A stretch of 64,000 nucleotides of DNA from Adineta steineri (GCA_905250115.1 CAJNOI010000030.1:328874-392873), one strand, 5' to 3'; positions 24,192-39,259 are shown, numbered from the stretch's first letter. The notes: generated by a model not told the origin, from the letters alone. Numbers and translations: made by a program.

Positions 24192-25256
24192 TTATTCTTT
24201 GATTGTAACTTGTTTTACTTCAGCCTTTCTACCATAAATAACTATTAATTGATGACATGAATTTAGTATTCTTTGCTCAAATTCTTTGACATAATTAAAG
24301 AAATAACTTTGTTGATTGGGTAACATTATATGATAATTATGACCATAAGAAATTTGTGTTAAATGTTTTACTCTTACTCGTTGATCAATTTCAAGCATCG
24401 CTGCATGAATACATCCATCACCCACATATTCTCGAAGTATAAAATCGTCTCGAATAAATTCATGTAAATATCGTTGTATTCCTTCCGATCTATAAAACCA
24501 TTGTAATCGAATAATAAAAAAATTATTATAAATACAATTGACTCTCGGGAATGTTCTATTTAAAAATGTTTTTTCAATAATAAATAATGCATTATTATCT
24601 TCTCTATACCATGATCGATAAGCATAATCTAATTTTTCACGATCTATATATTGAAAAAGATCGATATTAGTTTTATCTATGAAATATGAGTCATCATCCA
24701 TTCTCATTATATAATCATAATTTCCATAAACAATTGCTGGATGATAAAAAACATCATATGACCAGAATCGACACATTAAACGATAACCAGATGGGTGACT
24801 TTTAGAGAATTTATTCGATTGTTGAACATTTGTTTCGAAATTAAGAAGAACAAATGAAATTTGTATTGTTTTATTATTATAACGTACACATGATAAAATT
24901 TGTTGACGTAAAGCTAAAGTAAAATTGTTGTCATGAAATAAAAGAAATGGATATTGAAAATTATCATTCGTTGAATGAAATAAAATCACAGAATGAATCA
25001 TATTAATAACCCGAGCGATTGATCGGTTCGTACTACGAATAAGTGTAACAATAACACCACGTGGATTATTATTCCAATTTACAGAAAAATTAGGATATCC
25101 GGGAAGTTCCAATGGTTTTTTATATCCAGACAAAATCGATGGTTTATGATAAGTAACGATGTAGTATGCAAAAAATAAAATAATTGAAATGATAATAATA
25201 AATATTAATACCAAACGAAAAATACTGGTTTTTTGTTTTGAACTAATCAATGCCAT
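24192..25256 (-). CDS. GT15-like glycosyltransferase (alpha-mannosyltransferase, Kre2/Mnt1 type)
   Basis: A single exon of 354 codons. Residues ~13-37 form one hydrophobic signal-anchor, giving a type II Golgi topology. The lumenal part has RGVIVTLIRSTNRSIARVI, then YRLMCRFWSYDVFYHPAI, then YDYIMRMDDDSYF. This follows the order of GT15 (fungal alpha-1,2-mannosyltransferases): the YRxMCRxxS block precedes the acidic metal-binding strand. I chose the ATG at 25256 because the four codons upstream start only at GTG. GT15 is typical of fungi, so its presence in an animal, without introns, suggests horizontal transfer. It diverges from the beta-1,4-galactosyltransferase-like gene about 2 kb away. 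Substrate is unproven. Confidence 0.75.
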   Translation of the reverse strand: MALISSKQKTSIFRLVLIFIIIISIILFFAYYIVTYHKPSILSGYKKPLELPGYPNFSVNWNNNPRGVIVTLIRSTNRSIARVINMIHSVILFHSTNDNFQYPFLLFHDNNFTLALRQQILSCVRYNNKTIQISFVLLNFETNVQQSNKFSKSHPSGYRLMCRFWSYDVFYHPAIVYGNYDYIMRMDDDSYFIDKTNIDLFQYIDREKLDYAYRSWYREDNNALFIIEKTFLNRTFPRVNCIYNNFFIIRLQWFYRSEGIQRYLHEFIRDDFILREYVGDGCIHAAMLEIDQRVRVKHLTQISYGHNYHIMLPNQQSYFFNYVKEFEQRILNSCHQLIVIYGRKAEVKQVTIKE

Positions 25257-27289
25257 TCTATTGTACACACATAAATATCCTATACAAAATTTATTATGAA
25301 ATTATTTGATAATTTTTTATTCAAAGTATTTTTAATATAAGTATTCATGTTACCTAAATGTAAACTATTTCTTTAGATTGAATCAATGATTGTTTATTAT
25401 TCTACATCTCGTCTCAATATTGACATATTTATTGATACATGAAATTATTGTTCCTCCCTGCTCGATAAGTAATCGTGTCGTATAACACTGATAACAACAC
25501 TGTAAATATTATATTTTTACCTTTCTAATTGTTTTAAAGTATTATTTTTTGAATCCAACCACAGTTTAATATCATATACCATTTTTTTATAATGATTTAC
25601 ATTTTGAATATGATGAACAAAAAGGATATTGAAAATAGCGAAGATAGATGTGAATGAGGGTGTGAACATTAGAGTCATACTTTACTATTAAAAATATGTA
25701 AATTGGTCACCATCACGCCTCACCATAACTAATGTTGACAATGTATATGATCATAATTATCTAGGTCATTAACGTGACCGTAACTGATGATATCTGACAA
25801 GAAAAAAAAATAAAGAAAGAGAATAACATATTTTGTTCATAGTTTAAGTAAAAATTAACAAAAAAAGTACAGCTTTTTATTATGCTTATCTATATATAAC
25901 ATCAAATTTATCAATATTTGTACCAATAATATTTAACAATTGATCACTAATAGTTATATCGTTTGGTAGAGATATTATTTATACAAATAACGAATGTCTT
26001 ATGAATAATATCTGCATTTCTTGAAAATTCATCTCTTTTCTTCTTCAAAGAGTTAATACTTCATAGTTTATCAAAACATTAAATTAATAATATGCATATG
26101 ACATTCGTATGACATTCAAAGTCAACTAGACTTTGATAATTATAGTATCATCACTATTCATAAGTGAGAATTACTTTTTTCGTGACTTTACCTTGAAAAA
26201 TGAATACAAGTTATATGTTTTTTTTCTGCTTTTAGGACGCTTGATTGATTAGACATATCGTTTATTTAGATGTGAAAGATTTCTTATTAAGCATACGGGC
26301 TGTAGAAAACTATCAAAGTGCAATGAAAGAAAGTGGTTGAGTATTAGAACTTGTTATATAGAATCGAAGGTCAGCGAGATGAATATTAGAAATGTATTTC
26401 AATTATTATTAAAAGAACTTATAGTTTTAGTAAAGTTCAATGAGAGAAAACTTTTATTATTATTAATATGAAAGATTCAATTGATCGTGAAGAATACTTC
26501 AATGCATTATGTCATAGTGTAAAAATGAAATAGGTTTTTTGATTAAAAAAACAAAAGCGAGAAGCTCTATACTTAAATAAACACATACAATTTTTTTTGA
26601 AGGTGAAAAATAAGAAAAAGATGTATTAAATTGATATATCGACAATGAAACTATCAATTAATATAAAACGTAGCATTTGTAGTAGAGAAGGTATAATAAA
26701 ATCAATTGGATAAGAAAATCCCATATTCCTATGTTTTTTCAGTCATTAAGTACGACTATCGAAAATATTTTTTTCACTGCCATTTTTCATAATGCAATCG
26801 ATTTCTATTCATACATATGCGAAATTGTCAAGCTTTTATCACAGTTTGATTTATGTCGGGCATAGAGTTCACATAATGACATATACGATCAATTATATGA
26901 CCTTGCTTTTCAATTCCATTCAGTTGATGCTCGTCAATAGTACAATAGTGTATATACATACTTCTGTATTCGTATAAAATAAACAGAATTTCTTTTTCTT
27001 TTTTTCTTCTTCTTTTCTTTCATCAAGCTGTTTTCATTATGATTTCAATGGATTCTTATATACTTCTATTCTCCTCTCATCTATATCCACTAGTATATGT
27101 CTGTTTTTTTTTCGTTTACTTGAACTTAAAGAATGAGTATACTTTAATTCTTCCGAATGAAAGAATATCAATTTCTTACTGTAGAAATTATCAAAATCAG
27201 TCATACATACATATCGATATTTAACTTCTGTCCTATATTTCGTAAGAGAGACTGTGAATATATTGATTCGTTATTTTTTTCTTTCAGAT
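25257..27289. other. Intergenic between divergent glycosyltransferases
   Basis: AT-rich spacer of 2 kb. A weak G-rich/C-rich pair (GAGGGTGTGAA at 25661, CACGCCTCACC near 25714) may be a decayed fold-back repeat. Short frames at 26792 and 27039 look random. Confidence 0.5.
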
Positions 27290-28725
27290 ATGCGTAAAAT
27301 TTATTGGCGTCGAAATTCTCTAACACCCATAATTTTCTTGGTTTTATTAATATGTTTTATTACATTTATAACAACATTTCATATAAATCAAGAAAGTATT
27401 ATTTCATTTATTTATCATACACCAAACAATTGTGATGAATTAGCAAGAAATTCTTTACTTCATCAATCAACAATTCCACCATATCATCTATTGATTCCAT
27501 ATCAAGAATTTGCTATGCGTACATCAATTTCTTGTCATTCATATAAACTTGATGAACCAAAAAAAAATCCATCCAAACTTCATCCAAGACATTCGCAATA
27601 TTTACGTGGAAAATTTCCATATATTGTACCATATTCTAATATAACATTTAATGATATAGAAAATTTCTATACAAAAATTTTAGTAACAAAAAAAAATCAA
27701 ACGAAAATTCTACGAACATCATTTGCTTCAAATATTTCATTTGAAAATGTACCCTATATATATATAAACGACATGTGGCATCCTGTTGGTGTTATATCGG
27801 CACAACGAACAGCTATATTAATACCATTACAAGGTCGAGATTTTAATGCAAAAACATTTATTTTTAATATACATGCATTTGCTCGACGACAACTTCTTAC
27901 CTATACAATTTTACTTATTGAACAAGTATGTATACAATTAGAAGAAAAATAATTAGTTGTTTTTGTTGTATATGTTCAAAAGGTTCATCCACTTGGTCAT
28001 CGATTTAATAAAGGTCGTTTATTTAATGCTGGTGTTCGTTATATTCAAAATCAAGAATCATTAAATATTACATGTCTCATATTACATGATGTTGATTTAA
28101 TACCTGAAAACGATGGAAATTTTTATACATGTGAACCTATACATCCAAAACATACAACGATACGAGTTCAACAAGTAGGTAGTAAACGTGGTTATACACG
28201 TTACTATGAATTTTTAATCGGTGGTGTTCTTTTATTAACAATGGATTTATATAAAAAAGTGAATGGTTTTTCAAATTTATATTGGGGATGGGGTGGTGAA
28301 GATGATGATTTATCATTAAGATTCATACAAAGACGTATATGTGTTGTACGACCAAGTGATGGTTTAGCTATTTATGCTGGTACAAAAAATATTTACTTTT
28401 TTTTATCCTCTATATTTTCTTGAGTGTTTTAGCATTACCTCATCCACGTGGTCAACGAAATAATGCACGTTTTAATCTTTTAACATGGTCAACTGTTCGT
28501 CTTGATACAGATGGTTTTGCACAAATTGATCCAATGATACGTTTTGTTGAAATACAAAAAAGATCAACTGTTACTCATATTAAATTAGATGTTAATGCTA
28601 ATGAAGATCTTTATAAAGCACCTTCGATGGAAGAATATCAATCTTTAACAGATCAAACTGATGAACATATAACTACGACCAGGAAAACTATAGTAATAAA
28701 AAAAAATGTATCAACAATTACTTAG
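27290..28725 (+). CDS. Beta-1,4-galactosyltransferase-like protein (GT7)
   Basis: Three exons (27290-27925, 27983-28379, 28433-28725) with 57 and 53 bp introns give 441 residues. Residues ~12-30 form a signal-anchor. The catalytic domain begins near residue 180 (AILIPLQGRD). It has RLFNAGVRYI, the DVD metal motif at 248-250, and WGWGGEDDD at 313-321, which is the GT7 signature that binds acceptor sugar and metal. The C-terminal block has the ARFNLLTWSTVRLDTDG pattern of animal B4GALTs. The enzyme should transfer galactose or GalNAc from UDP-sugar to GlcNAc-type acceptors in the Golgi. Introns and sequence are animal-like, in contrast to the GT15-like neighbour. The long stem (residues ~35-170) is unusual. 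Confidence 0.9.
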
Positions 28726-29359
28726 TTCAATTATATCATTTAAGAGATTAGGCAATATGTCAGATACATTGATATTAATGATGAGTACAGTTATTTTGTA
28801 AAATATTCAAATATTGATTTAGGAAATGTAATGCTTCTCTGTGTGTTTTATTAAGGACATTTTTTTTGTTATTGACTATTGATCGTATTTTTATCAAAGT
28901 TCCCATTTCATATAAATAATAAAAAAATACAATATTTTCATTGCTAGAAAAACATCATCAAAGAAATTATTTTTGCAAATCATTAAATAGAGATAATAAG
29001 CTCGGGGAAAATATAAAGATGTAGACTAAAGTTATGATAAAACAACTTTTTTTAGCTTTATTTTACATTTTTTCTAAATAATATACGTCGATTTATTGTT
29101 TAAATTATTATCAAATATTATGAGGTCGACACAAGACTTAACTAAATGTTACTTATTGTCTACGTTATATTAAAAGAAATATTACGAACCATAACGATTA
29201 TTTTGAATGTCCTAGAAACAATGGTACTAAAGTAAAACAAAATTTTATTGATACATTATCAGTAAATCAAAAATGAGCGATGTAATCGATTTCTTAGGTA
29301 ATGATTTTACTTGATCTATATCGTTATTTTATTTTGTATAACATCATCTTCTGGTTTAA
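28726..29359. other. Intergenic, no gene seen
   Basis: AT-rich sequence between the galactosyltransferase-like gene and a decayed gene. No supported feature. Confidence 0.5.
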
Positions 29360-30412
29360 TATAATGTTCGCATTGTCATTCTACAACATCGCAATATTGA
29401 TGTCAAAAATGTAATACATCTGTTTATTAAATAAACATAAAGATCATCCATATATTACAATGGATAAAACAGCTAAAGAATTAGAAACAAAAGTTTATCC
29501 TATAACTTATTATTTAGGTAAATAATGATTTATCTTTGATTGAATCAACATTAAATGAGAAAATCAATGAAGTAGATAATTTATTACCTAAGGTTAAACA
29601 TGACCATAAATCGAATAAAGATGAAATTGCTAGTGTAACGAACTTTTTAGAAAAAGCTATTGCTGAGCATCGATAACTAATGAAGTTAAAAATATGGAAG
29701 ATTTTCAAATTCGTTTACAAAATGAATTAGAAATACTTTTATCTAGTAACGATCAAATAAAATTATTACGTGCTAGACAAGGGGTTTCTATTTATATAAA
29801 TCGATTATTAAATGGATTAAAAATAACAACGCAACATGCATATAGTGTAGAAGGAATTGATAAATTAAGGAATATTAGAAGTAACATTATAAAATGTGGA
29901 AAGGTTGTCGAATCTCCAAAACATACAATATTTCATAATTTCCAACTTGAAAATTAATTAGTGATAATAAAACGCCACAAGAATGGGATTTTGGATATCA
30001 AATTCCTAGTTGATAGCTTACAGAATAATACTGTAAATAAAAAATTCTTTTATTTTACTAGTTATATCTTTAACTTTTCAACTTATAGATTGCTACTACA
30101 CTTCGCTTACATGAAAATCAAACTGGTGATCAGGGAGCACAGGATCTTTCTAGTGCTCTTTTAAATAATAGAATGATACTATTTATTCAATCTATTAGTT
30201 TCTTCCTACTAATATATTCTTATAAACATTAACATTACTTATTTCTCATTACCTTTCTCAGAATCGAATTGATAATGATGGTACCCAACAACTTATTGCA
30301 GCTCTTCGACAAAATACAGTACAATTATTCTATTCTTTTTTTCATAGACATTGGCTACGCTTAGTCTTCATCAGAATCAAGTTAATCAAGAAACATGTCA
30401 CAGTACATTGAT
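29360..30412 (+). pseudogene. Decayed B-box / coiled-coil / LRR gene
   Basis: B-box-like cysteines (CSHCHSTTSQY, CQKCN) are interrupted by stops, and the NKHKDHPY segment is in another frame. Coiled-coil blocks follow in at least two frames (LSLIESTLNEKINEVDNLL; then an 87-codon frame at 29694-29957). From 30089 come three LRR fragments with plausible AG acceptors: TLRLHENQTGDQGAQDLSSA, NRIDNDGTQQLIAALRQN, and TLATLSLHQNQVNQETCHS. No continuous frame can be built, so the gene is dead or badly rearranged. The repeat type is the same RNI/NLRC kind as in the F-box/LRR gene. Confidence 0.65.
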
Positions 30413-31401
30413 GATGAATTATAAATTCAACAACCATTGACAAACATTCTAGTTTTTTGCTTTAATAATAAAGATATATTTGCAAAAATTACATTTATGT
30501 ACTTGATTGAAGATTATTCATCGGTTTTCATTTCTTAATTTTGATATGGCGCAACAACTAACCGAGAAAAAAAACGTTTACAATTAAATATCATTTGAAT
30601 AATGATCGCCAATGGCATTCATATCATCAATATTCATGAAAGAAAAAGAGAGAGAGAAAAGAAAAAAAAAAGATACACTTGCTATTGATTGGTCATCGAT
30701 TAAATACTGTTGGTGAAACGAATTAATTTATGTTCTAATTAACACATAAAACCATAGAATTCCATTTAAATTCTTTCTTTGCTATCATATATATTTATTC
30801 GATTTGCACATCAATTTTCCACTCATTAACATCAGAGAACAATAAAAAAAAAGAATAACATGACTTAATCAGATTAATTCATCAATAAAAAAAGACGTGG
30901 TATCATTTACAAAATTGTACCATAAATGGTAATATGATGCCATAGAAAAAGAAGGAGTTAGTTAAAATTCTAACATACTTCTAGACAAGTTTATAGAACT
31001 AATTATCATTGACAGAAAGAGAAAAGAAAAGTTGATAGAAGATCAAAGCATGCACGTCAAACACAACTGTATCAATCAGTCGTGTCAATACACACACTAT
31101 ATGAGCATCATCGTCTCGGTCATGGATTCAATTAGAATAGCCGAAAGGCATAAAATGTCAGTTTACAATTTGTGTAAAGAGTGTGAGAGACAGTTCATAA
31201 ATTGACGAGGAATTTATAGTGTTAGAATTCAAGAAAAAGGAAAGAATAACATGATGCATGATAAGAGAATAGAATATGATAGGAAGATGGCAACGATACA
31301 GTCCCGCTCATTGCCTATGCTAATTGAAATGAAGATGTGTGAACAACACGATCATAGATCAGTTTGATTTGACTAAACACAGTGACGAGCATTAATAAAA
31401 A
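30413..31401. other. Intergenic, no gene seen
   Basis: About 1 kb of AT-rich sequence upstream of the carbonic-anhydrase-related gene. No frame longer than chance and no repeat. Confidence 0.55.
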
Positions 31402-32724
31402 ATGTTATCGAAATACTTGTTACTATTTATCATTATTAAACAATATATAATAGTTATTAGTGAAGGTAAATATTTCTATTCATATCTATTTGTTCAAATA
31501 GAAAATATTAATGATTAAATAGATATTGATGTTGATCATGCTGCTTCATTTGCTCGTCGTGAAATATGGAATTGGTGGGATTATTCGGATGGTGTTAGCG
31601 GTCCTGCATCATGGGGTTTTTATTATCCACTTTGTGATGCTGGCCGTTTTCAATCACCAATTAATATTGAAAGTCGTCATTTAATTTTTGATTATCAATT
31701 AACACCAATTCATATCAATAATAGTGAAAATGTTTGTCAATCTTTTTTTTTCTTAGAAAAGAATTCTTTTTTTTTTTGTTTATGGATAGATTCGTGGAAT
31801 TCTTCGTAATGACGGACGTAATCTTTATATAATTCTTCCATTAGATTCAAATTCAAATATTGATATTAGTGGTGGACCACTTCAATATAAATATCGTCCT
31901 GTAGAAATTTATATTCGTTTATCACCACCGACTATAGGTGATGAAATACCAAAAGGAAGTGAACATCAAATTGATAATCGATCATTTCATGGAGAAGTAT
32001 GTTATAATTCATATTTAATTAATTCAAATTTCTCTTGTTTAGATTCAACTTGTTGCATATAATATTGATCTTTATAAAGATTATGCTCAAGCTCAAACAT
32101 CACCGAAAGGAATTGCCATATTATCTAGTATGTTGATGGTAAGTAAGAAAAAAACTATAATCAAAAAATCTATTTATTTTATTTAAGTTGGGTGGTGATG
32201 CTACAGCACAATTACGTTATGTTTTACAACAAGCTGAATTATTAAATAATACTCGTCGACCATCAGATATTCAATTATATAAACTTGATTTAAAAGAATT
32301 ATTAGCTTTTTCATCTGAATATATGACTTATGAAGGTTACATTAATAAATATTTACTTTATTTCTTACAAATTGTATTTTAATTAGGTAGTCTAACATGG
32401 CCCGGATGTTTTGAAAGTGTAACATGGATTATATTTAATCGATATCAACAAATTTTAAGTACTTATTTACAAACACTTTTTACTAATACACTTCGATTTG
32501 TTAATAATCGTCGTACATTAATTACTGGAACAACTGCACATAGAAATGTTCGAACAAATATTGGTTATGAACAATGGTTTCGACCATCATCAACATCAAC
32601 AACTTGTTATCCAGTAAATAATATACTTGAATATCAAGGTAAACTAATTTGTATAAAAATCTATTGGGTTTTTTTAAAATTCTTTTTTTTAGTTAATAGT
32701 GATTTTGGCATGGCAGGAATATAA
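31402..32724 (+). CDS. Secreted carbonic-anhydrase-related protein (CA10/CA11-like), probably acatalytic
   Basis: Seven exons (31402-31465, 31523-31731, 31790-31996, 32043-32138, 32188-32335, 32387-32638, 32693-32724) with 46-58 bp introns give 335 residues. Residues 1-20 are a signal peptide. The alpha-carbonic-anhydrase fold shows WWDYSDGVSGPASWGFYYP, QSPINIES, FHGEIQLVAYN and YEGSLTWPGCFESVTWIIFN, closest to vertebrate CA10/CA11. The strand that normally has two zinc-binding His reads EIYIRL, and the third position is Gln in EIQLVAYN. All three zinc ligands therefore seem lost. CA10/11 proteins are secreted, non-enzymatic partners of neuronal surface proteins such as neurexins; a similar binding role is inferred here. 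Confidence 0.87.
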
Positions 32725-33128
32725 TTTCAGTTTTTTTGTAGATATATGTATTGTTTAGCATTCTTTTTTTTTAAAAACATTAATAAAGATTTTAATTAGA
32801 GAGAGAGAAGAGAATTTTTTATGATAATTTCGCCGATTGGGTAAGTCGGTATTTTTCGAAACAAAGGAAAATTTTCTTTCATTGTATCAGTTTCTGTTTT
32901 ATTTCACACATGTTAATATAGTTTGAATATAAGTATATATCAGAGAATGAATAAAAAATCACACAAACGAATACAAAAAAAAATCATTAAATAGACAAAC
33001 AAAAAAAACAAACAAACATCTGCTTTTCATTTTCCTATTTATATAATATATAGTTTTTCCTTTTTCTTTTTTTAGTTTTTTAATCTGAATGTTTTTATTT
33101 TTTTCATCATTCACTGTTTTAAAAGTAA
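32725..33128. other. Convergent intergenic spacer
   Basis: AT-rich spacer between convergent genes, with an (AAACA)-type simple stretch near 32990-33020. No gene seen. Confidence 0.6.
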
Positions 33129-35623
<2,495 letters not shown>

Positions 35624-35792
35624 GATTAAATAAATATAATATTGATACGAATGGCGGGAATGAATTGTTCGTTTGATTCAAAAAGTACACGTCTTAGATG
35701 ACGCCACTAATCCAATAAACGTTCATAAACCAATAAAATTAATTCGCAAAAATACAGAACACTATTATTTGTATATTGTTTTTATCTTAACA
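35624..35792. promoter_or_regulatory. Putative bidirectional promoter
   Basis: Only 169 bp separate the start codons of the DEAD-box helicase (minus) and the plakin-repeat-like gene (plus), so both promoters must lie in or overlap this stretch. No specific core motif is convincing. Confidence 0.5.
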
Positions 35793-37259
35793 ATGAATAA
35801 TCTATTTGATAATACAGAAAAATCAATTAAAATTAATAATAATAAATTAGAAGAATTACAAATAAAAAATGTACTTAATCCATTCAATCAAGAATTTATC
35901 GATGAACAATATGCAAAAGAATTGGGAATTATTGTGAATGGATACTATCGAAACTGGTAAAACAAATATTTATACTTCTTTGTGAAACTTATAAAATTCT
36001 TTTTATTTTTAGTTATGGTGGATTAATTCCATTAGTATGTTTAGTAAACTAATTATTTATTTTTATTCGAATTTTTCTATTTTAGCATATCGCAGCAAGA
36101 AAAGGTTTTATTAAATTCGTATTAAATGATCGAATTGTAATTGAATATCGTTCAAAACAATATTCAATTATATCGAATCTAACTATTCATCAAGTGTATG
36201 ATAATATTCAACAATGTATGATTTCATGTCAACAAGCAATCGATAAGGGTTATCTTAATCTAGAATTATTTCTATATACAAATTTAAATCTATCTATGGA
36301 AATACATGAAGCATTTTATCGTGGATTAATTATCGGAGATTTACAAACGAATGTCACTCAACCAAAACCAATTATTTCTATAAATGAAAAACGAGATTTT
36401 GAATATGAAAATTTATTTTCATCATTAACAAATATTATTAATAGTTTAAGTGAATTTCGTAATACAATAAATATTAATGATGAATGCGAATTAACATCAG
36501 ATGGATTTATTAAACAGAAAAAAACAGGAAAATGTTATTTATTAACACAAGCTATAGAATCTGGTCTCGTTTCAATTAAAGATACATCGATAAAAAATCA
36601 AACGCATCAGTCAAAAAATGGCTTACAAAACATCCTATCGGCAAGTTATTTAATTTTCATTGGACAATCTAATCGAGATTCTTTAGAAATTTCATTAACG
36701 TCTGTGCGAACATCACGTTTTTTTTCTTTTCTTCGTCGACTCTGTCACCTTTGATACAAATCTCTGAGGAATCGTTAAAGTTGTCCAAAGATTTTGTATC
36801 TATGTCATACAAAGCATCTTAATATTATTGGACTTAGGACTCCAACGCAAATTTTCCTTAATAATAAACATAAAAAATATTCTTATGACTCATTCTCTCG
36901 ACTATGGAATACTCCTAGCGTGCGTCTGACAACTGTTGTCGTATATTTATAGTAGAATCTCATAGATTAAGTTGATAAAACTTTTAAATGTTTTTATATT
37001 CTTATTTAGGAATCTACACTTGTCAATAATACAATGTCATCGACTATGAATACAACTTCTGATGAAGATGGAATTAATCCAGTAGGTTATTTATTTAAAA
37101 AAAAATATTTTAAATATTTCTACGATATTTTAGTATTTTTCGGATACGTTTATGTTCGATTTATTAAAACCAACTGCTAGTTCAGTCGATGAAATAGAAA
37201 ATACTGAAATTTATCCTACAAATACGAAACGATTGTTACCTTCAATAAATACTTGCTAA
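35793..37259 (+). CDS. Small plakin/plectin-repeat-like protein
   Basis: Preferred model: exons 35793-35956, 36013-36034, 36086-36640, 37010-37081 and 37134-37259, all in frame, giving 312 residues. The second exon is a 22-nt micro-exon. The protein repeats a pattern of Ala, three residues, Gly, a bulky residue and a hydrophobic residue (AARKGFI, AIDKGYL, AFYRGLI, AIESGLV), spaced as in plectin/plakin repeats that bind intermediate filaments. The intron after exon 3 would use a GC donor (TCG|GCAAGT) and be 369 bp, unlike its neighbours. If that splice is wrong, exon 3 reads on to a stop at 36752-36754 (284 residues). I cannot name an orthologue. The family assignment rests on the motif alone. 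Confidence 0.5.
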
Positions 37260-37566
37260 AATGAAGAAGCAGAAGAAGAAGAATGCATGCATGCAGAATG
37301 CTTGTAAACTGTCAAATATTATTTTTTTGTAAACTATGGATTCTTTCATATGTTCTGATAAGCTTATAATATAAGCATATTTTTTCATAAAGTTTAATAC
37401 AACTTATATTCTTATTAAATGAGAAAAATAAATAAAATACATCTTGTATAATTGATAAAGCTTTTATTTCATTGGAACAAAAAAAGAGGCTGTTGTCTGG
37501 AGGAATGACAAGGATAATGGTTATAAGTAAGCTATAGGAGAACACTAGGAAAGGAAGAAACTCACG
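37260..37566. other. Short intergenic spacer
   Basis: About 300 bp between the plakin-like gene and the tubulin acetyltransferase. No feature seen. Confidence 0.6.
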
Positions 37567-39012
37567 ATGGAATTCCCATTTGATGTTAATCATGTTTTAC
37601 CTTTTGAAACAACAATACTCAATGGAGATTATCGAATTCTTAATCCAGAACAACCAGCTAGAATAGTGTAGGTGTCGAATTATTATTTCAATTTTTTTTT
37701 ATATCATTTTATATAGTGCGCCTGAAAAGCTGACATCTATTATTGATGCTATCGGTGATGCTTCCTATAAAGTATGCTATATTTTTTGAATTTTACAATA
37801 TATTTCATTGTTTTTTATCAATCAGGCACAAGGATTACATGGTGCAGTAACAACAGCACGTAAATTTCGTATGTCTGATCATCATTTATATATTATTAAA
37901 AAAGTCGATGATAACAAGTTAGAATTTTTTCTCTAATAGATAATTCAAATAAATATGTATATATTTTCTTTATAGAAATTTAGGTTCTGTAGTTGGTCTA
38001 CTGAAAGTTGGTTCGAAACATCTATATATTTATGATTCAAATGGTCAAGTATATGAACGAACTCCATTATGTGTATTAGATTTTTATGTTCATGAAAGTA
38101 AACAAAGATTAGGTTATGGTAAAAAATTATTTGAAACAATGCTTAATGTAAATAACATCAAAATTTTTCTTTAGTTTTGATATTTATTGCTTTCTTATTT
38201 AATTAAGTTCGAAAAATGTACTCCCGTTGAATTAGCTATTGATCGTCCATCGAATAAATGCTTAGCATTTCTTCATAAACATTATAATCTTTCTTCACCA
38301 ATTCATCAAGTTAATAATTTTGTTGTTTATGAAGGATTCTTCAATCAATCTCCTAGTATGAAACAAAAAAAAACTTCTAATTGTATGTTTTTTTTGTTAT
38401 TTTTAGTTGTTGACAATCGAAAACCATCAACTATAAAACAAAATCAAACATTAACATCATGGTTATTACCATCAGAAAGACAACAACAACAACATAGATC
38501 GTTTACTGAACATATTAATATGGAGAACAATCCAAGTATAAGAACATTTACAAATGAAAATCATCAACAATTATCTACGACACAACAGAATGGACTTTAT
38601 AGAAATTCATCGATAAAAGATAATCGTCAACCAGTTTCATTCTTACCACAACAGACAGATAGAAGTATGTTAAAATTTTCTATTGAATTGAATTATTTTC
38701 ATTGTTGATATAATAGCACAATATACTCCTCGAATATATTCTCAAGTATTTAATCAAAATAAGTATGTTCATCGATTTATTTTTCTCTAAAAATAATTAA
38801 TCTTCATATTTAGTTCTAATCCACATCTTTCACAAAAAAATTCAAATAATATTCATCTACCAGTAATCGAACAGTATCGTCGACCTATTGAATTTACTTC
38901 TAATATATCGAAATCACAACAGTCTCTAATTAAATCAACGAATAATCAACAGCAATCACACCCATCTTCAACAACATGGAGAATATTTGGCACACCTCAG
39001 TTATATTATTAA
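37567..39012 (+). CDS. ATAT1: Alpha-tubulin N-acetyltransferase (MEC-17/ATAT1)
   Basis: Eight exons: 37567-37667, 37717-37771, 37826-37917, 37976-38147, 38208-38355, 38407-38664, 38717-38762, 38814-39012. Introns are about 50-60 bp, and the product is 356 residues. The start MEFPFDVN is the conserved N-terminus of the family. The acetyltransferase core has [42 protein letters not shown] with the catalytic-position Asp118, and the acetyl-CoA loop [28 protein letters not shown] and [11 protein letters not shown] close the core near residue 210. The enzyme acetylates alpha-tubulin Lys40 inside the microtubule lumen, mostly in cilia and neurons. The C-terminal ~145 residues are Gln/Asn/Ser-rich and probably disordered. 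The intron at 38356-38406 is 51 bp with no stop, so it could also be retained in frame. Confidence 0.95.
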
Positions 39013-39259
39013 AAATTTCTATTATTTTGTATACTGCGAATATAGAGCTTTTTTTTTCTTTCTTCGTCTCAGTTGTTTATAATAAAGATTTAATTGACAT
39101 GCAATATAACAACTTCGCTACTTATTTATTTGTACTAAAACATAAAGTTATCTTCACAGAATTGTTTATTCTCTCAATTAAAAGGAAAATAAAATCGATG
39201 TCATGTTTTTCTTATACATATCATAGAACAATGGATCTGAATACTATAGTTTCATCTTA

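Noticed and set aside
25651-25727. Possible additional fold-back repeat between the glycosyltransferases
   Set aside because: Only the left arm is convincing; the right side (CACGCCTCACC) is too short and diverged to list as a separate feature.
36659-36791. Imperfect inverted repeat (TTGGACAATCTAATCGAGAT / GAATCGTTAAAGTTGTCCAA) in the long plakin-like intron
   Set aside because: Similarity is partial and no target duplication was seen; too weak to call a mobile element.
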